NCBI GenBank assembly: GCA_944322005.1
Contig: CALUNL010000003.1
Location: 186,001 to 250,000, forward strand
Direction: 5' to 3'
Source: an uncultured Alistipes sp.
GTDB lineage: Bacteria; Bacteroidota; Bacteroidia; Bacteroidales; Rikenellaceae
Length of the DNA stretch: 64,000 nt
The notes under the pieces: generated by a model
Told to the model about the DNA's origin: nothing
Database searches by the model: none
Seen by the model: only the letters and a program-made list of their open reading frames with translations
Shown here: positions 62,931 to 64,000 of the stretch, piece after piece
Position numbering within the stretch: the stretch's first letter is position 1
Layout: each line of letters begins with the position of its first letter
Program-made: the position numbers and the translations under genes

Positions 62931-64000
62931 CTACAGTCCGAACTCGCGCTTGATAAGCTCCACCGAGTCGAGCTTCTCCCAGCCGAAAAACTCCACCTCG
63001 CGCTCGATCTCGCATCCGTTCTCTATGAACTTCACCGCCTTGCGGTAAGGGCGGTTACCGAAGTGGCCGTACGATGCCGTAGCCTCGAAAATAGGGTTCT
63101 TCAGACCGAAACGCTTCACGATGGCCGCAGGGCGCAGGTCGAACAGGCGTCCGATGCGCTCGGCTATCTCGCCCTCGCTTATGGAGAGGTGGTTCGTCCC
63201 GTAGGTATTGACGTATATCGACAGCGGCCGTGCGATGCCTATCGCATAGCTCAACTGCACGAGGACCTCGTCGGCAACACCCGCCGCGACCATATTCTTG
63301 GCGATGTGGCGGGCCGCATATGCCGCCGAACGGTCCACCTTCGACGAATCCTTGCCCGAGAAGGCACCTCCGCCGTGAGCACCGCGTCCGCCGTAGGTAT
63401 CGACGATGATCTTACGGCCCGTAAGGCCCGTATCCCCGTGAGGACCGCCGATGACGAACTTGCCGGTCGGATTGACGTGCAGCAGATAGTCGTCGCCGAT
63501 AAGGGCCGCAAGCGGATCGCCCACACGTTCGAGCCTCGCCTTAACGCGCGGGATAAGGATATTGCGCACATCCTCCTTTATCTGCGAAGCCTCGACATCG
63601 TCGTCGTGCTGCGTCGACACCACGATGGTATGCACCCTCAACGGGTGGCGGTTGTCGTCATACTCCACCGTAACCTGGCTCTTGGCATCCGGACGGAGAT
63701 AGGTCATCACCTTGCCCTCGCGCCTTATGACCGCAAGCTCCTTCAATATCACATGCGACAGGATAAGCGTCGCCGGCATGAGTTCGAGCGTCTCCTTGGT
63801 GGCATAGCCGAACATTATTCCCTGGTCGCCGGCACCCTGCTCCTCCTCCACTTCACGTACGACACCGCGATTGATGTCGGCCGACTGCTCGTGGATTGCC
63901 GAAAGTATTCCGCACGATGCGGCATCGAACTGATACTCGCTGCGGTTGTATCCGATACGGTCTATTACGCGCCTTGCCGTCTGCTGTATGTCGACATAGG
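62931..64000 (-). CDS. metK: S-adenosylmethionine synthetase (partial, N-terminus beyond the window)
   Basis: The frame is open from 64000 to the stop at 62931, about 356 codons. The GTG at 63851 is internal, not the start. Family motifs seen: [12 protein letters not shown] (Met/ATP-binding), [13 protein letters not shown], and the phosphate loop GGGAFSGKD. Unlike the short bacterial type (about 384 residues), the spacing in the middle suggests a somewhat longer form of roughly 430 residues common in Bacteroidetes (inference). It makes SAM from methionine and ATP, feeding the cycle that luxS and MTAN close. Confidence 0.95.
   Translation of the reverse strand, partial: YVDIQQTARRVIDRIGYNRSEYQFDAASCGILSAIHEQSADINRGVVREVEEEQGAGDQGIMFGYATKETLELMPATLILSHVILKELAVIRREGKVMTYLRPDAKSQVTVEYDDNRHPLRVHTIVVSTQHDDDVEASQIKEDVRNILIPRVKARLERVGDPLAALIGDDYLLHVNPTGKFVIGGPHGDTGLTGRKIIVDTYGGRGAHGGGAFSGKDSSKVDRSAAYAARHIAKNMVAAGVADEVLVQLSYAIGIARPLSIYVNTYGTNHLSISEGEIAERIGRLFDLRPAAIVKRFGLKNPIFEATASYGHFGNRPYRKAVKFIENGCEIEREVEFFGWEKLDSVELIKREFGL

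Overview
The window looks like chromosomal DNA of a Bacteroidales bacterium, most probably an Alistipes-like member of the Rikenellaceae. The evidence is a moderately high GC content, Bacteroidetes-type promoters (a TTTG/TTG box followed 19-22 nt later by TANNTTTG), many lipoproteins with acidic residues straight after the lipidated cysteine, Bacteroidetes-only domains (DUF4493, PCMD, BACON, DUF5689, fimbrillin-like), a MurF-Alr fusion and a complete Kdo/LptD lipopolysaccharide toolkit. I saw no rRNA, tRNA, CRISPR array, insertion sequence or integrase.

Layout. 1-7.4 kb (+): a surface-lipoprotein cluster with the end of one DUF4493 protein, a DUF4493 lipoprotein with a duplicated Ig-like domain, a DUF4493-PCMD lipoprotein, two paralogous beta-barrel-like proteins and a second PCMD lipoprotein, closed by a hairpin terminator. 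7.5-15.2 kb (-): an envelope/genome-care operon read amidase, MCE protein, mutS2, murF-alr, RsmI-like methyltransferase. 15.4-25 kb (+): lptD, then grpE-dnaJ-small membrane protein-mutL-rhomboid-EEP hydrolase-YhcH. 25.1-28.3 kb (-): a Big2 lipoprotein, a TPR protein and tadA. 28.3-34.2 kb (+): aspS, rarA, an esterase, then a metallophosphoesterase-luxS-MTAN operon with its own promoter. 34.2-41 kb (-): rsfS, ftsH, cdsA, psd, an AI-2E-family permease and a stand-alone riboflavin kinase, preceded by oxyR. 41.1-44.9 kb (+): trpS, a ClC channel with CBS domains, and a four-helix membrane protein overlapping an XRE regulator. 45-49.6 kb (-): valS, rnhA, a BACON lipoprotein and a DUF5131 protein. 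49.6-52.5 kb (+): a 421-nt non-coding stretch with an 18-bp palindrome, a promoter and a two-tier leader hairpin, then a 48-residue peptide gene and a large fimbrillin-like/DUF5689/BACON lipoprotein. 52.7-62.9 kb (+): lon-kdsB, kdsA-kdsD, an organophosphate transporter, ubiD, an HHH protein, rpsU and a headless prohibitin-like protein. The right edge holds most of metK (-).

The genes join up in several ways. KdsD, KdsA and KdsB make and activate Kdo for the lipid A/LPS that LptD inserts. CdsA and Psd make phospholipids. MetK, MTAN and LuxS are three steps of the SAM/activated-methyl cycle. FtsH, Lon, GrpE and DnaJ handle protein quality control. The least explained parts are the DUF4493/PCMD/beta-barrel cluster (0-7.4 kb) and the structured-leader/48-residue-peptide/surface-lipoprotein unit (49.8-52.5 kb); these are the best candidates for an undescribed system.
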